Source of the DNA: Ficedula albicollis
Lineage: Eukaryota > Chordata > Aves > Passeriformes > Muscicapidae
NCBI RefSeq assembly: GCF_000247815.1
Contig: NC_021684.1
Span: 13,268,558-13,332,557 of the forward strand
Direction: 5' to 3'
DNA: 64,000 bases
Shown here: positions 25,010-40,480 of the stretch, in pieces
Layout: the number at the start of each line of letters is the position of its first letter
Numbering within the stretch: the stretch's first letter is position 1
Translations under genes and position numbers: made by a program
Notes under the pieces: generated by a model
Database searches by the model: none
What the model was told of the DNA's origin: nothing
Seen by the model: the letters and a program-made list of their open reading frames with translations, nothing else

Positions 25010-28000
25010 CTGAAGGTGGCAGCGTCAAGGCACAAACACAAACCTGAGTGCTCCAGGACAGCCTCAATCCCCCGCCTGTAACCTGCTTCTGATCACCCTG
25101 GAATCGCCCGAGCTCTTCCTCTCTGTGATCCGGCAAGAGCAGCAAAAGCAGGGCTAATTACAAGGAATTATATGATGCTTTGTCCAGAATTATTTTCTTT
25201 AAGTCTCTCAGTTATGGGCAAAGGCTCTTGTGCTATACTTAGACATTTAAAGGAAAGCAAATTTTTCACAGCCTCGACCATATCAAAGAAGAAATGCTGG
25301 TATTTATCTCCTGCGAAAGCCAGAGACATTTTCTTTTGTGATTAGAAATGGGGGAAAGCCGAAGGAATTTGAGAGGGCTTTGGATGTGTTGTCTGAGACA
25401 GCAGTTTTACAATGCTTTTCCCCATATAGGATACATATTTTTTAAATATTGATCTTACAACTCTAATTTTAGGCACCTAAATATATGACAAGCTGGCACT
25501 ATGCTAATCAAGCAGATCACTTATTTCTACACATTAATTACAACTTACAGGGAATGCTCACCTGTTGTAACTATAATGTGTTTTTAAAAATACATTAAGG
25601 TAATTAAGACTATTTCCTTTTAAGCACAGTGTTCACAATCCTGTAGATATACTTTGATTTAATTCTACCTTGGTGACTGTGATTTGAGAGTCAGTGAAAT
25701 GAAGCTATAAAGTAAATAATGGAAGTACACAGACACTGCTCACAGTCATCTGATCTGCTGTGTTCACAGTAATTAATAATTGCTATAATTCCTCACTTGA
25801 AAGTCAATTATGTAACATTATTAATATGGTCCAGAATTCTTAGCAGAGCCTCAGTTGTGTAGATCCAACAAGCAAGTACTTGATTCTCATTTCAATTCCC
25901 TGCAGACAGGATTCTTTGCTGCCTTACAGAATAGAATTTGCAGAATGAAGACCTTAAAGTAACCTTTAACACCACTTGAACTTTCATGACCAAAGGCTAT
26001 GAAAATTATTTTTTTCCAGTATTAAAACATGCATTCAAAAGACTATTTGAAGAAAATTAAGTTCCACTCCATTGTATTACAGTCATCTTTATTTTTACTG
26101 CATCTTGAAGCCTGCAGGTAGTCAGAAATATTCTCTGTAATCCAGGAAAGGTAACTAGGAGCTACACTGCAGTTAACAGGTTCACAAAAAGGTTACATCA
26201 ACCTGATTGTCAAGAACCACGTGAGGATTTGAAACAAGGAGAGATTAATACAGGTGAAAGATCAATTCTTTCCATAAGCACAGAGACAACATGTTTACAT
26301 ACAGCAAGGTTATAATATAAGAATCACACTTATCATTCTGATAGGAGAGAATACCAGACATTTTCTCAAAGTATAAAGATGTAGTGGCAGGTTTTGATCA
26401 TTTTTCAAAATCCAGATGAGGACAGACAAGTCTGTAATGGATATTTGCTGTAGTGGGAACAGAATTGAGGAAGCTCAACCTGTAGCAGCTCCCAAAAGAA
26501 TAGGACAAGACTGATCCCAGCTGTGGGTGTTAATCTGCTTTGAAAATCTCTCTCTCAGACATGTTTTTTTTTGTACAGAATCAGCTATGCCACCACTATT
26601 CTCCTTTTCGCTTGTTACAACTTATGGTACTAAAATTTAAGAAAGGAGAAAAATATATTTAGAAAGCAGGTACCTGCAAACAAAACAATCCTGGATGGGG
26701 ACAAAACCCTTAATTTTGTGGGGTTTTAGTTCTGCAGTGCTGTGTCCCTTGGTAGATTGCTGGGCACAGTAAACCCCTTGTAATTAATTTGTGCCTTCCC
26801 CGTGCATTGTACAGAGTGCATCCATAAAGATTGCTATTGGCCAAACTTGGGGCCCAAGGGAAGAGCTGCAAAGTTGATTGGCAGACCTGATTTCCATACC
26901 AGAAATAAAGGAATAGAAAAACTAATTAATTTTACTCATAAAAAGGAAATCCATGTCAACACTAAAACAGGAAAAAGGACATTTGTTTAATCTGAGTTCA
27001 TTTTTCAAAAGGAGAGAAGGGAAGTTTGTACCCTTAGGGCATCTGATACTTAAGTAGATAATTATCCTTCTTCTGCAGCACTGCTTTATTATCATGGCTC
27101 AATGAACCATTTATAAATGAAGAATTTCCCCTCACTTACCTCTAGCAAAACTGCTGCTTACATTAAGGCAAGTTTCCTTTCCTCCTTCCAAATTTTCCCC
27201 AGCAGCGTCTCGCCCTCTCAGACTCGCACACGCCTCACCAGCAATTGTTTGTTCTCTACCTAGCTCAGGGCCACAGCCACAATTTTTGCATTAATGATGG
27301 TTTCTACAATCTGATGTTAGCACTGTACTATTTTCCACTGCAATGGGTTGTGGAAAACGTGAGTTAAACAGTTCTTGGGAAAGCTTTTGTTACCATGGCA
27401 CATGGCAGAGGGAGTAGGGGCTGGTTCTGTCCAAGACAGGACGGGTTTTCTCTTAATTTTGTCACTAATCTGCACTGTCATTTCACAAGTTCTCTGTATC
27501 TCTCTCTGTCTCTCCTCTTCCACACATCATCTGTCTGATCTGCTTAGACAGCATTTGCCAGTTAGTGCAGTGGAGGTTTCTCATTAACCATGAACCTCTC
27601 TGCTCACGTGGGGCCACCAGTGCTCCTGCAGCACCCATGGCATCCTGCAAAAGGGACTTGCACTTCCTCCTTACATCACCAAAACTCATTTACAACTCAA
27701 ACTAGATTTTAGCTATATTTCTGCCTTTGAATTTGATAAATAATTCAAAGGCATAATCACAGAATGGAGCATCTTTTCTGAACTTTCCATCATTTCAAAA
27801 TAATTCTACAAAGAATAATGATAGAAATTCTGAATCAGAGCTAAATTAACATGAGAATGTAATTAGGACAACATTCAAGTTATATTTAACTATGAATATA
27901 TTAAAAGGAAAATGTTAGAATGAATTCATGAGTTTGAGGTCATTAGGAAAACAACCATTCACTGCAACTTTAAATCACAGTTTTTAACTAAACTTTTTGA

Positions 28001-31000
28001 CACTAGGATAGTTTTTAATTTTATACCTGGTCAGATTTTAAGCTGCACACTTGTTCTATTCACCTCAGAATTCTTACTAAGTTTAAAATTAGACAAACTG
28101 TTCATTACTTTCTACAATAACCCACTGCAAACACTGCTATGAAACCACTTCAGGTGACTGTATTAAAAATGTGAGAGAAAGTGAGTCTGTTCTTATGTTC
28201 ATGTGCAAATACTCTTTAGACCAAAGCATCTACTGCCATCTGAGATGCCCCAGGGTATCCAGCTGCCACTCCAGGAGGGCAGGAGTCTCCCATATGCCCT
28301 ATGCCATAACTTCCAGTCATGTGGGGAAACCTGAGTCATTTTGGGGTGTCTGAAGTGGCTGTAGGTGCCTGTGTCTGGACGAGAGCCCCCCCTTTAACAG
28401 AGTGGCTCGGCAGGACAAGGTGCTGCTACCCAGCACAGACGAGCTGCAACACTGATGGCAGCACTCTGCCTTCAGAAAGTTTGAACTTCATCTTTCTCCA
28501 AACACTCTAATTAATATTTTTTGTGATTTCTTCATTCATTCTAAACTGGTACTGACTGATGAAGTTTCTATTTTTAAGCTTTGATGCGCACAGCTGTTAT
28601 TTCCTTCAAGTTCTCTGAGTCAATCCACATCATTAGAGCACATGCAATTTAATATGTCAGCTTCCCCATTTTAAGGAGTGAAAAACCTTTACACCTTATT
28701 ATAATTTGTAACAACATATTTCACTCTCTGAATCTTGCAGAAGTCTCTCAACAGCCTCACTTCTCTCCCTAATACCTAAATATGCATACACAAATCAATA
28801 TGCAAACCCTCATACACACTAAAAGCTCCATTAAAGATTCATTAAATAACTAGGAATGTCAGTATTTTTCAGATTACCAACAGACAGTAGCCTAAAACTC
28901 CAGGTATTTTAGTGGAAATGCATAACCATAAAGGAGCAGTAAAGCCAGAGTGGATCAGACCCATTTCCTATAAACTGAGCTAACACCTAAGATGACCTAT
29001 GCTTTCCATGGGATCCCTTGTATTTTCATATTGGGCACAGCAGGTCAGTCCCTGCACGATGCTGGGTGCTTGTTTAATGCATCAAAGACTATGAGCCTCC
29101 CCCATAATCCAAATTAGCAGCCTGGTGGTCTATCAAGATCATAACCTGTTTGGAAAAATGGTGGCCAAGTAAGCAGGGTTCAAGTTCCTGAAGAGCTGCA
29201 GCACAAAGATGCTCAACCACATGTGTGCCACCTGTGACACGGTTCTGCAATGGGCACCTGACCCTGCCAAAGCTCTGCTCAAGCACCAATCCCCCTTGGA
29301 CACGTGTGGATTGAAGGATGTGCTCACCCTGGGGATTTTGGGGCACGACTGAAAAGTGAGCATGTGATAACTGCAGCTGGCTTTAAGCTGATCAGAGAGA
29401 GAAGACTCAGGTTCTACAAGAAAATCAAAACTCCTGGCCAACATCTGCATGCTGACTTCTTCAAATGTAATTTTCCTTCCGCTAATACACACAGAGTGGA
29501 GGCTGAAATTCAAAGGCTCAGCAGTAATTTTTATTTGCTTTATATGGATTTTGACTTAGAAGCTTAAATTATTGTAATTGTGTATTTAAGGCCTAGGCCA
29601 GGCTCTATGTTCACTTCAATAGGACTCCACTCAAACCCACAAAGTGCCTATTAAAAATTTTCACACATAACTATCAAGGTACACACGTTCTGTAGTTCTG
29701 AAATGTTGGAAAAATGGCCTTTGGGGGGTCAAAAAAGAAAGAAAACCCAAAGAAAAGAAACCCCAAAGAGGTTAAAATTCCTTTTATGTGACAAGCTTTA
29801 GAGCTGAACACAGCTTTTTCCTGGTTAAGTCCATTAATTTGCTATATAGAAACATACTTTCAGTTTTGACTCTTGTTTTATTCCTGAATTTGAACTTCAA
29901 ACAGAACAATTCAAAGCTTTAAAAAGGAAAAAATTAAAGGCTCTCCAGGTACTGACACTCTAACAATAGGAATAAAGTTCTTTTTTTTCTCTTTGTCTTT
30001 TTGAGGAACCACTTAAAAACATTAAAATTGACAGGTTTTCTTAATATGTGAGGCTTTAAAAGTACAAAATACAAGAGGAAAAAGGCAAAATATCTAAAAG
30101 TGAAAGGGTAATTGCCACTTCATGAAGCTCCTGGGTCTCACCAATATTGTTAGCTTTCTATACCATTTGTTATAAATTTTTTAACTTAGGAAAATTATTT
30201 ATTTTCAATGTGTAACACAGTCAGGAATTCATAGCTCACACTAGAATAGAAACAGTGCCTGTTTCTTTTAAAAGTCTTCCCCCTCACAAGACGGAGTACG
30301 AGAATCCACATCTAAATAAACAACAATAAACACAAAACCCCCCATAAAAATGACCAAAGACATATTTTAACAACAAAAAGTAGAAGTTAATAAAATCTCC
30401 ACAAGTTTAAGATGTCCTAAATCTCTATTTTTAGCATTCTAGTTTTTACATAAAAACTACTTTAGTTACTAAGAAAAATTTTCCTTAATGATTTAATTTT
30501 GGGGAACACCTCAAAAACTACTTTTTCATCAATATTTTGGTTTTGACTAATTTTTTTTCATTAAAAACTGTCCCAAACTCTAGAGACTTAATACAGAGAC
30601 TTAATATTCCTGCATGCATTTCATATACTTAGGTAAGTAACTTAGAGCACAGCAGCCTCTGCTCTCCCTCCAGCCTGAAAACATCCCAACCACTCACAGA
30701 GCAACCCCCAACAGGGACTCCTGCCTTGGGGCTGTGCTCATTTTAGGATCAATACAGATCAGATACTGCCACCACCTCTTGGTACCAGCAGGAAGAACGG
30801 GATGGACACAAGAGATGTCCATCAGGAGGCTGCTCAGGGGCCAGCCCAGCCCTCCCTGAGCAGGGAGGACAATGCCTTGGGGTGGGTGCTGGGAGCTCAG
30901 GGACTGGAAGAACCAGCTGCAGAAAACTGTAATAAATGGTTATTTCCAACTATTTAATGCATCTGTATGAAAGAACCCTTCTGCACACCCATAAGCTGAT

Positions 31001-34000
31001 GGGAATGCAGAAATAATGTGCCATGGGGGGCAGCAGGAGGGATTATTCTTTTCTTACACTGTTTTACATGAATTTGCATCAAGTGCCCCAAGCAGAGAGA
31101 ATCACTCAGACAGCTCTTCAGGTATTAAAACTCACCACAATGTCCCCAGATTCAGCTGAGGAATGTGGGCAGGGGTATTAAATTCATCATTGCATCTAAG
31201 CAGAAGTTTTCTTTGTTCAAAACCTCTAATTGCTAAGAGAAAGAAGTCCCAGAGCTCTGAAAAAGCACAGGAGAATGCATGACTAATAAAATTAATTTAA
31301 CTGAAAAACAACTGCCAGTCATTTATCTTTTTTCTGCCCTTGAACGATTCTTCACATTTTGAAGGCTATGGGAGCAATTTCTCTGTGTGAGGAAAACAAT
31401 AATGGTTTCACAGATGCTGCCTGTAGGAGGAGTTAAGAAGGAAGAGAACACTGAAATAGCACATGCTCATGCACACAGAGGGCATCAAAAAGCCTTTAAA
31501 AATTAATCAAATGCATATTTTGCTTCATTACAACAATATGTCAAGGCACCCATTCAGCTCCCAGTAAACCCACAGAATTAGGACAGCCATAAACCTGTAG
31601 CAATGCAAAACCTGACCTTTCCCCCTGCCCAGAACAAGCCTTATTCCATAAGATGGAGTGATTGACTTTAGGAAGGAAATCTCTAGAGGAGTTTGGATTA
31701 AGAGTGAGCACCTCATAATAGGAAAATGTAAAGGAGAACTCTTTAGTGGATTTTAAATGTAGAACTGTATTAAAATATATGTTAGAGGAGTGCTTTGGTA
31801 CAATACAGGAAATAGTATATCACAGAGTTTCCTAGTTTGGCAAAAAACATAGCTCTGAACAATAAAGTTGATTAAGAACCAATGCAAATGCAATAAAGTT
31901 ACAATAAAAACTTAAAAATTGCTTCAGATTATTAAACCCACATACAAATTTTTTTTATATTGCTCTGCCACATATTAGCATTAATAAAAGAAGCCATTAA
32001 GATAAGACAATTTATCTAAATAACTTGATCTTGATAAGACAGCTCAGTACATGTTTACACCAATGCAGAAGACCAGATTTATGCAATATATCAGAGAACT
32101 AGTGGTTCCACTAGAACAAAGAGCAATCACTGCAAATCTTTGACATGGATCTCTCCACACTATGATAAGTACACTCTTTGAAGACCACATTGCAGCTTTT
32201 ATACAGAGGGGTTTTTATTCTACTCGATCTTCCCACCCCACAGAAACAACTTAAAATAACTTTTCACATCAGTGAAATAGCAATAGATCCAAGAAATGAA
32301 TAATAAACATTATTTTACTTTTAAAACTCAATACATCTAATTTAAATACAGATATGGCCTATAGTCTGAATCTTGCTAGATAGAAGAGCAAAGTACAAAG
32401 TCCTGCTACACAAAGCACAGTGACTCCACAAGACACAGGGCCACAGCAGGGAAATGCAGGATTCAGAACTGCTCACTTCTCATTTAAACAAGTCTTTCAT
32501 ATATTTGATATTCCCTTTAAATGCCTTTAGGGTATGTCAAGTAGGTCAACTGAAAGCTCAGTTCCTCATAGCAAGTGGTATTTTACTGCAGGATTTGTCC
32601 TTTTGTGCTGGCTCCTGGCCTCGGGGACAGCCTTGGGCAGTAGCAGGTTCCTAAGTGGAACCACAGTGAGAGCAGCTGTGGGAGAGTTAGTGGCTCAGAA
32701 ACACACCTCTGATCCAAGCCTCATTTGGTGGAAACTTACTCAAGATCTAAACTTACATTTGTAACAGGAATCACGACCAAATTCTTAGAGTCACATCAAG
32801 CTTCTGATCGTGGAAGACCCAAAAGCAATAAATAACCAGTGACCAATACAGAAATGCAGGAGTCCCAGTACAGAAGGATGTCATCTATAACTGCTCTGAG
32901 ATCCTGTAAAAAATCCTGCTGTACAGCAACCCATTCCAGCTAAGAACTACATCTTTATTGCTCCAGCTGATATATCCTTTTTCTAAATAGATGACAAAAC
33001 TCATCACAATTACATGAAGCTATTGATGCACCTAGAGCAACTATAAATGTGCAAGACCACTGAAATAAAAAGCCATGCCCAAAGCTGACAGAAGAGACCA
33101 AACAACATTTGGGGGTGCAATAGTCAAAAAGCAGAGTTTTGGCCTAATATTGGAGCCATGGCATTTGTCATAGCAACTGATATGTTCATGCAAAGCTGCT
33201 CAAAGCTACAAGTCTTGTCCAAATGACCTGCACCACCAGAAAAGAAAAATTCAATTTACCAAAATAACCCTGCTGGAATTGCAACATGCCATTGCAATGC
33301 CTCATTTCAAACAGAGAAAGTGAGCTCGTGATCCAACACCTCCACCTGAGAATAAAAAACAACTTGTGAGAAAATGCTTCAGCATTTGGTCTTAATTAAG
33401 GCTTCAGCACCATCATATTCAAAAACTAATGTGATCATTATGAAGCTATATTCTAGCTCATGATTCAGGAGTTATAATGAGGGAATAATTAATTACTAAA
33501 TATTAGTTATGACAAATTTACTTCCTTGAAATTTATTGGATGCCATATACCAGACAATAAGTTTTCCTGGAAACAAGATTTACCTGGTAGAAAGATACCA
33601 CCGAATGTGAGAATTAAGGTTCTGGACAAACCATTATTGACCTTTTCGGCTATGGCACTTGAAGGTACAATCTTTTTTATGTTCTGGGCATCCTTGGTGG
33701 GTGACAGGAGTAAATTAATCAGATTAATATTGGGTGAATCTCCCTGCCATTTCTCTCGCATCATTTTGAAGGCAAAATGTTTGACCAGAGTAAATCAGTA
33801 TATCTGGAACTGTGAAAAGCCAGATCTTTATTGGTAGTGTTGAAGTATTTTGATGCTTAGGAAGCTTCATTTCAGCCTCTTCTGTTATCTCCAGGGTTCT
33901 GTCAAGGAAGGTCCTGTTAGACCTGCTCCTGGAGAAGTTGGTAACAGCTCTACTTTCTCCAAATGCTTATCAATATAGAAGATTAAGAGATTTCCCTGTA

Positions 34001-37000
34001 CTCTTTGCAGCTCTGCACTAACTTTATGCTGAGCAGCACAGAAAAAGACAAAGCTGTAGCAGCACGTGGCAGACCAACTGTGCCTTCATTCCGTAACCAG
34101 TGAAGCATCAGCTGGAGCAATGCAGTACAAGATCAATTACCAGAGTATCACAGGGGACAATGAATATGTTTGGATAACCAAGGTTTCAGGTAATTAAGGT
34201 AATTTTGAATGTAATTTATAGATAATGAGAAACATGAATAACAGGGAGTTTTGGAAAACAGAATTTGGATAATTCAGGCTTACACTAAGCGTATTCCTCA
34301 AAGAATATTGTAACGTACACTGGGATTTTCAAAGTTTTTAAATGGACTGAACCACCTGATTCCCATTAATTTCTAGGATTGGTTTGCCACCTGGTTCTGT
34401 TAGGGCATTCAGAAAACAGCTCCAATTAAAGTCAGTGGTGAGCTGTGTTTGCCTTAACTTGGAAGTGCTCATGGCATACTGTGCATAGTTAGTAACTGAA
34501 ATTGCATCTAAGGCAACAGGATGGGCTCTGCTGTTCCAGGGAACTATTCCATGAGAGCAGGATGAGCCTAAATTTCTGCAACCCCATGCAGGAATGGCTT
34601 AGCCCTCTGTAAAAGCATCAGCATCTTTTGGAACAGTCCAAAAGATGAATCTTCTGTCTCCCTTGTGAAAGGGCCATTCACCACACTTGCATGACAGAGA
34701 AGTCAACTATAATATCTCTGCCCTGCAATATCACATCTTTGATGTGATAAATGTCCCAGTGTATTTTCCTCAGTTTCTCTGAATGCTTAAAATTGCCAAG
34801 TCCATGATAATGGATGTGTATCACTACTACTGTATCACGACTGTTGAAGTGGATGTAGTAGAGAAATTACTTTCCAAGTAAAAGAGTTGATTACTGTTTT
34901 TGTAAATGTAAATTTCTTTGAACTTTGAACCTGAAAACAGCCCTGTTAACACCCAAAGGAGTTCTGCAGCATTCACCAGAGAAGCCCAGGTGCATACACA
35001 CCCCTCTGTGTGTCAGGAGACAGGCTGTGACCCTTGCAAACATTAATAGCTAGATGGCAAGGACAGTGAAAGGGTAAATGAAGAAAAGGCAAATGGGGGC
35101 TGACAGAGGTACTTCAAAAGGAAAAGGGATGGAGCAAGAGTTTCTTCTGTAATTTATGTCTCTGGGGATTAAAACAACGAGCACAGCTAAGTGGGGAATC
35201 AGCCCTCACTCAGCTGCAGTAGAGAGAAAGGTGAAGTGGAAATATCAAAGACCCTGTGTAACATTTAAGCAGAGACTAAGAGGTAGCTCAACATGAAAGG
35301 AAATTATTTTAAGCTGCTATTCTTTAGCTACTTAATTTTGACAACTTATTTCATACCTGCTTTAACACAAAAAATTTGGTGTGGATGAGAAGATTCACAG
35401 AGAGTGTGTATCAGGACAAAATGCTCCCAAAGGTGTATTTTTCTTCACCTGCCAAGGGAGTCAGTTTTGAGAAAGTCATACTTAAGGGCTGAGAAAATGT
35501 AAAACAGATGTAGAGTTGATCTTCAACATGAAACTATCTGTACAAAGCACTCCCTTTAATACAAAATAAAACTCAAGCAGAGATGCTAAAACATAGCTCA
35601 CAAGGCACCCAAGACAATGAAAGCCATAAAGGAGGAGGGAATCAGAAAGTAGGTCTCCTTTCTGTTTTCCACTTGCATAATAAGCTCTTGTGGAAAAGGA
35701 CAGCAGGGCCCTGTGTCATGATTGCCTCTGTAGATGCTGTTCTAATACTATTATTGTCATTAATGCACATTGTTCCCAGCTCTGCTGAATCGCTAGGCGA
35801 TGCACGGTACATAAATTCATACTCTCATCCAGGATCCTGCAATATTCAAGAACATGGGAATGAAGAAGACAAACTAGCAGCTTAACTCTGAATAACCTTA
35901 TTTTGTGTGAGTGTCATCTGAAACCATTACTTTAATGTGATTATCTGTTTTTATTATTTCCTTTCTGAGGACTTAGAATAAAGACACAACTGAGACTCTC
36001 TTAGACACGGTCATTGGCATCATTACAGTCTTTCTACTGTCAGCAGCAGAGATCTGATCTGTAAATCAAGTTAGACTGTAAGGGTTACTGAAAAGCAAGC
36101 ACTCTTTATCATCCTATTACATACCCAAGCCACCACTTCCTCTGGCTCACTGAGAAAAACAGACTGTTTTAGTTCCTTTACATAACCAGAGGAGTTCTTA
36201 ATGCACAGATTATTGACTTAGTGGAGTTTTATCATGTCCCAGTGTACCAGGGGATTTTTAATCCAGGACTTCTTTACATTATCTATTTTCATGGCTCTTT
36301 TTATTGTCATAGTTTGTCATTATAATGATTTGCAAATCCAGAAGAGCATATGCTTAGTTCCTTAACAGGTGCTCATGGAGGAGACAGGGGAGGGCATCCC
36401 CCCCTCTCCTCTGCCCTCCCTAAGGGCCAGACCCCATCCCCATGCAGCACCACAAAATCCCTTCAAGGGCTGAGTGTAGCAGGAGCTGGCTTGGCTTTCT
36501 GCCCACAGGAGCATTTCCACATTAGCCCATCACCTCCATGGGAGCAGCTGGGTGCAGATCCTCCTGTGCTGGTCTCAGCAGCAGTCAGCCTTTGTGGAGA
36601 GGCACAGAAATGCACACATTCTAGAGGAGCTAAGTCTAAAACTGGTCTCCTGGATGACATCATTGTAAAAGCCACTGATGTTTTCTTCCTTTGTTGATAC
36701 TACTGAAAGTAGCCAAGAATGCTCATGCCTAGTAAAGGGTCACTTGTGGGAAAAACAAATGCTCCAAAGCAAAGGGGTGGTGTCACAAAAATAGCAAGGG
36801 GGGACCCTGAGCGCTCTTTAGATGTGAGATCAACAAAAAAATCAACCATACAAGGGGTATGGAAGCATGTTTGCAGAGGTGAAATCTTCTGTGTTTGTGA
36901 CTACAGTTTGTGCTCCACAGAGACTCAAACGTGCTCTCCTTCCTTGTACTCCCTTCTCCACTTTATTGCACAGGTCCAGATGGAAACATCTATATGAACC

Positions 37001-38840
37001 TCAACCCTGCATGTAGCTCCCTATAATTGCTGTATAGTGTGAGGTTTTCAGATACTTTAGGCTGATATCCATTAAGGCAAGCATGTGATTTTATGGCCCT
37101 TCAACCCTTATATCCTACCTCACCCTCAATAGTAGATATTTCCCTTCCCACTGCTGGAACCTGAGGGACAATCTGTAAGATCCCTGTGCGCTCCAAATTA
37201 ATCCCAGATCTAAAAGTCTCACTGGAGCAAGATCTGAGTAGCTGTTAGAACTCCACAGTGTGTCTACTCATCCCCAAAGATTTGGGCTGTGATCTTTGGT
37301 TTGGAACTCTCTGCGTTACCATAATACGAGCTGATAACAACAATATGTCACTGCACTTATTGCCAGTAGAGAGTTCCCTGGAGGGAGGAAAAAAAATTGC
37401 TTAAATCTGACATGCTATCAGTGTTAAAAGAGAAAGTAAATACATGCCAAAAACAAACAAACACACAAAAAACTCCCAACAATGAAAGATGACAGTATTC
37501 CAACTGCATCCTTGATGTGAGGGAGAAAATTGATGTTGAATTTGGTATCTGCAAATGAATTTCCAGATCTCTGTGTTTCCTCCTTAAATTACAAGCACAC
37601 AGCATATCTTGGGGGTTTATGATAACCATCAAAGCCATCTTGCTGAGAAATGTGAATTTCTTTCTCTTTCTGAAGGTCACAAAGTAGATATCCCATATCT
37701 AGGGGCTGAAAGAGCAGGAACATTTGGTATTCCTCCAAATGAAAGCATCTCCACTGTCATTTGCTCAGCTCCCCTTGCTAAGCTGCTGGATGTGAATCAC
37801 TCAGCGACCTCCCAACATGCCAGTGATGGCTGTGTGCAGTTGGAGAGCTCAGTCTTGCAAAAGTGATGTGCAGACTTGTTCTCTGGAAATTAAACATGTT
37901 CTCTACAGAGTCCCCTTGAACGTGGTGTCTGCATTTCACATGCAGCCCCATGCTGATCCTTACCACTGGTGTGAAAAACACTTGAGAATCTTTTTCCCTG
38001 GGCTTTACATTACTATCTTAGGATTCTTATCAGGCCACTCAGAAACTGGTGGCACTGTCATTTCTGGCTGCATGTCACTGATCCAGAATGGAAGACACAA
38101 GTGATGCCTAAGCATAAGCAAGCAAACTGCAGTATAACTAAAAAAAAGGCAGAAAACACTGCTTTTTTTGGTTATTTATAGGAACTTCAAAGTTCTCCTT
38201 AGTTATAAATCATTCTGAGCTACCAGTCTGCCTAAGGATGGCTGTACTTTTGAAGGTGAAAGCTTGAAGATCAGACCTTGGGTGATAAAAAGAATGTTGG
38301 TTCCACTACAGACAAATTCAATTGCAGAAGAGATAAAATGGTGTCCAAGAATAGGATAGATTAGCCTGAGATGTTTTTGCCATGCAACCAGTCATCAAGA
38401 GATAAAAGTGCTTCTACAGGTCAGATTTTCAGTAGGAGAGAATTAAACTCTCTTAAACCATATTTCCCATCAGAAAGAGTAAATAAAACTTCCATTTGAC
38501 TTCCACTTTCTTAGGACAGTTGATTAGAGTTGAAAGTTAATGAATGAAACCCCCAATCTCTTAAGCCAAACTTGAAAAAAAAAGTTAAAAACAAGATTGA
38601 AAAATTTTTAAAAACCCTTGCAGCCAAGATGCTAGATCCAATTTTACTTGTACTACTAATTTATATGTGCAAGATAAGCAAAGTTATGAATGGGGATGAG
38701 AAGCCATAGAATTGTAAGAGGCAAGGGAAATTGTTCTATAGCAAAACATGCTTAGGCTGTCCTCAAAAGAGGAACCAACAAGCAATTTAATGTTATTTCA
38801 GTATGCTCTGTTCCAGAAGCAGCTCATCAGGCTGTGCATG

Positions 38841-38867
38841 AAAAAAAAAAAAAGAAAAGAAAAAAGA
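38841..38867. repeat. A-rich tract
   Basis: Thirteen A followed by A-rich GAAAAGAAAAAAG. It could be the tail of an old retroelement, but no element body or target duplication is recognisable beside it. Confidence 0.8.
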
Positions 38868-39766
38868 GGACTGGCTCATAAAACTTTCAGACAAACTATG
38901 TTTGGAAAGCATTAAAAAAACAACAGCAGCACCAAAAATATCAGCTTTTTTCTGGAAGAAAGTGATTTGTATGCAAATATACTCCAACATTTGTCACCAA
39001 AACGAAAGGATTTTGAAGTGAGGGAAGGTATTTTTGAATATAGCTTATCACTACTTTGATGAAATGAGACGCCAGCTGCAAGGTTGCTGCTGTCTTCTTT
39101 AATAGCAATTAGGAGGCTGGGAAATGGAGCTGTAGCTTGTGCTCACAGGCAGAGCTGACACCACACATGTAGCACAGCTCTGACACCCAAACCTCCAGTG
39201 GCAGCAGCCAAGACACCAAGAGGCCCACGCTTGGAAGCAAAACACTGCACTTACTGGCAACCTCTGTGACCTGAGGTACTACAAAATGCATGAAACACTC
39301 AGTATCACTGATTATAATTTAATGTTTTCCAGTGGGAGGAGGAATGGGGAACCAATGTTTGAATAAAGCTAAGAGCAAACTCTGCTGCTGAGAGAGAATG
39401 GTCTGGCTCGTTTTGCTTTACACACTTTAATTTTCTTTCGGTTTGTTCAGAAGAGTGTGCTTGCCCTTGGGCGTCCTGGACAGTTTCACCTGGGCCTTCC
39501 AGCCAGCAAGGACTGAGCAGGAAAGAAAAACCAGGAATTCCATTTGGTAGGCATGGCTCCCTCCTCAAGGCCCAGGGAAGGGATGAGCCTTCCAGCACAC
39601 TTTAAAGGTCAACAGGAGCAGACAGAGCTCAAAGCCATGGGGGCCACTTAGAGAACACCTTGAGAGCAACTCTGTCTTACAGATTTTAGATTTGGAAACA
39701 TTCAGTGACAAATTACACCTCTGCATTTTCATCTGCACTTACAGAAATCTAAAGTAATGAAATTCT

Positions 39767-39789
39767 TCAAGGAGGAGACTCCTCCTTGA
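39767..39789. repeat. Perfect palindrome, 11-bp arms, 1-nt centre
   Basis: TCAAGGAGGAG, then A, then CTCCTCCTTGA: the arms are exact reverse complements. No U-run or gene end adjoins it. Its arm motif TCAAGGAG recurs in a second inverted repeat about 700 bp away (40481-40507). Confidence 0.9.
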
Positions 39790-40480
39790 GTAATTTTGCC
39801 CTCAAAAAGTACTAGAACACTCAAAAACCTTGCTCAGACTTAGAAAACTATCCCCACTTCCAGATGCTATCGCCATTGCTCTGCAATAGTCAATTGCTAA
39901 TTGATTTCCTTTAAACTTGTGTAAGCAATAGATATATAGATGTGTACGTGCATTGAAACTCAAAGCGTGTTTCCTTGTTCAGAAATCCAATATCAAATCA
40001 TCTCCAATCTCCCCAAGTGTGCTCTAGGACAACCTCCAGGACAAAAGGAAATCAGTTTTAACAAAGTAGGAGAGATTTCTAGGGTAACAAACATCTTAAA
40101 ATACAATTTCAAAAATTATTTTCTTGTCCTAACTCACATAGCCACACAATTGTGTTTTGGAGGATGACCTTTCTGAGACTGTCACTGATCTATCAAAAAA
40201 CTCCCCAAACTTACCAACAACTAAACTCTCTCTTGGAGGTTGAGCTTATGTTCCTGCGCGTTTGCACCTGCTTCCTCTGTTTGCATGCTATAAACATTTT
40301 CCAGAAATAAAAGTCCTAATAGGAGAAGGCTAAAGTCATTAAACATAATTTTGAATACATTAGAGAACAAAATGTTCCCACGCTGGCAAGTGCTACGCAA
40401 AAGAATAGATCTGCACATAATGGCAAACAAAACATTGTGGAAGCAGATGTCAGGAAAATTATTTACCTTGATTCAGATTC

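Noticed and set aside
24843..25145. ATG-started 100-codon minus-strand frame containing the FHIT match
   Set aside because: Only the part from 25009 to 24864 is FHIT. The upstream residues are intron read before a good acceptor, and the true start codon is on an earlier exon.
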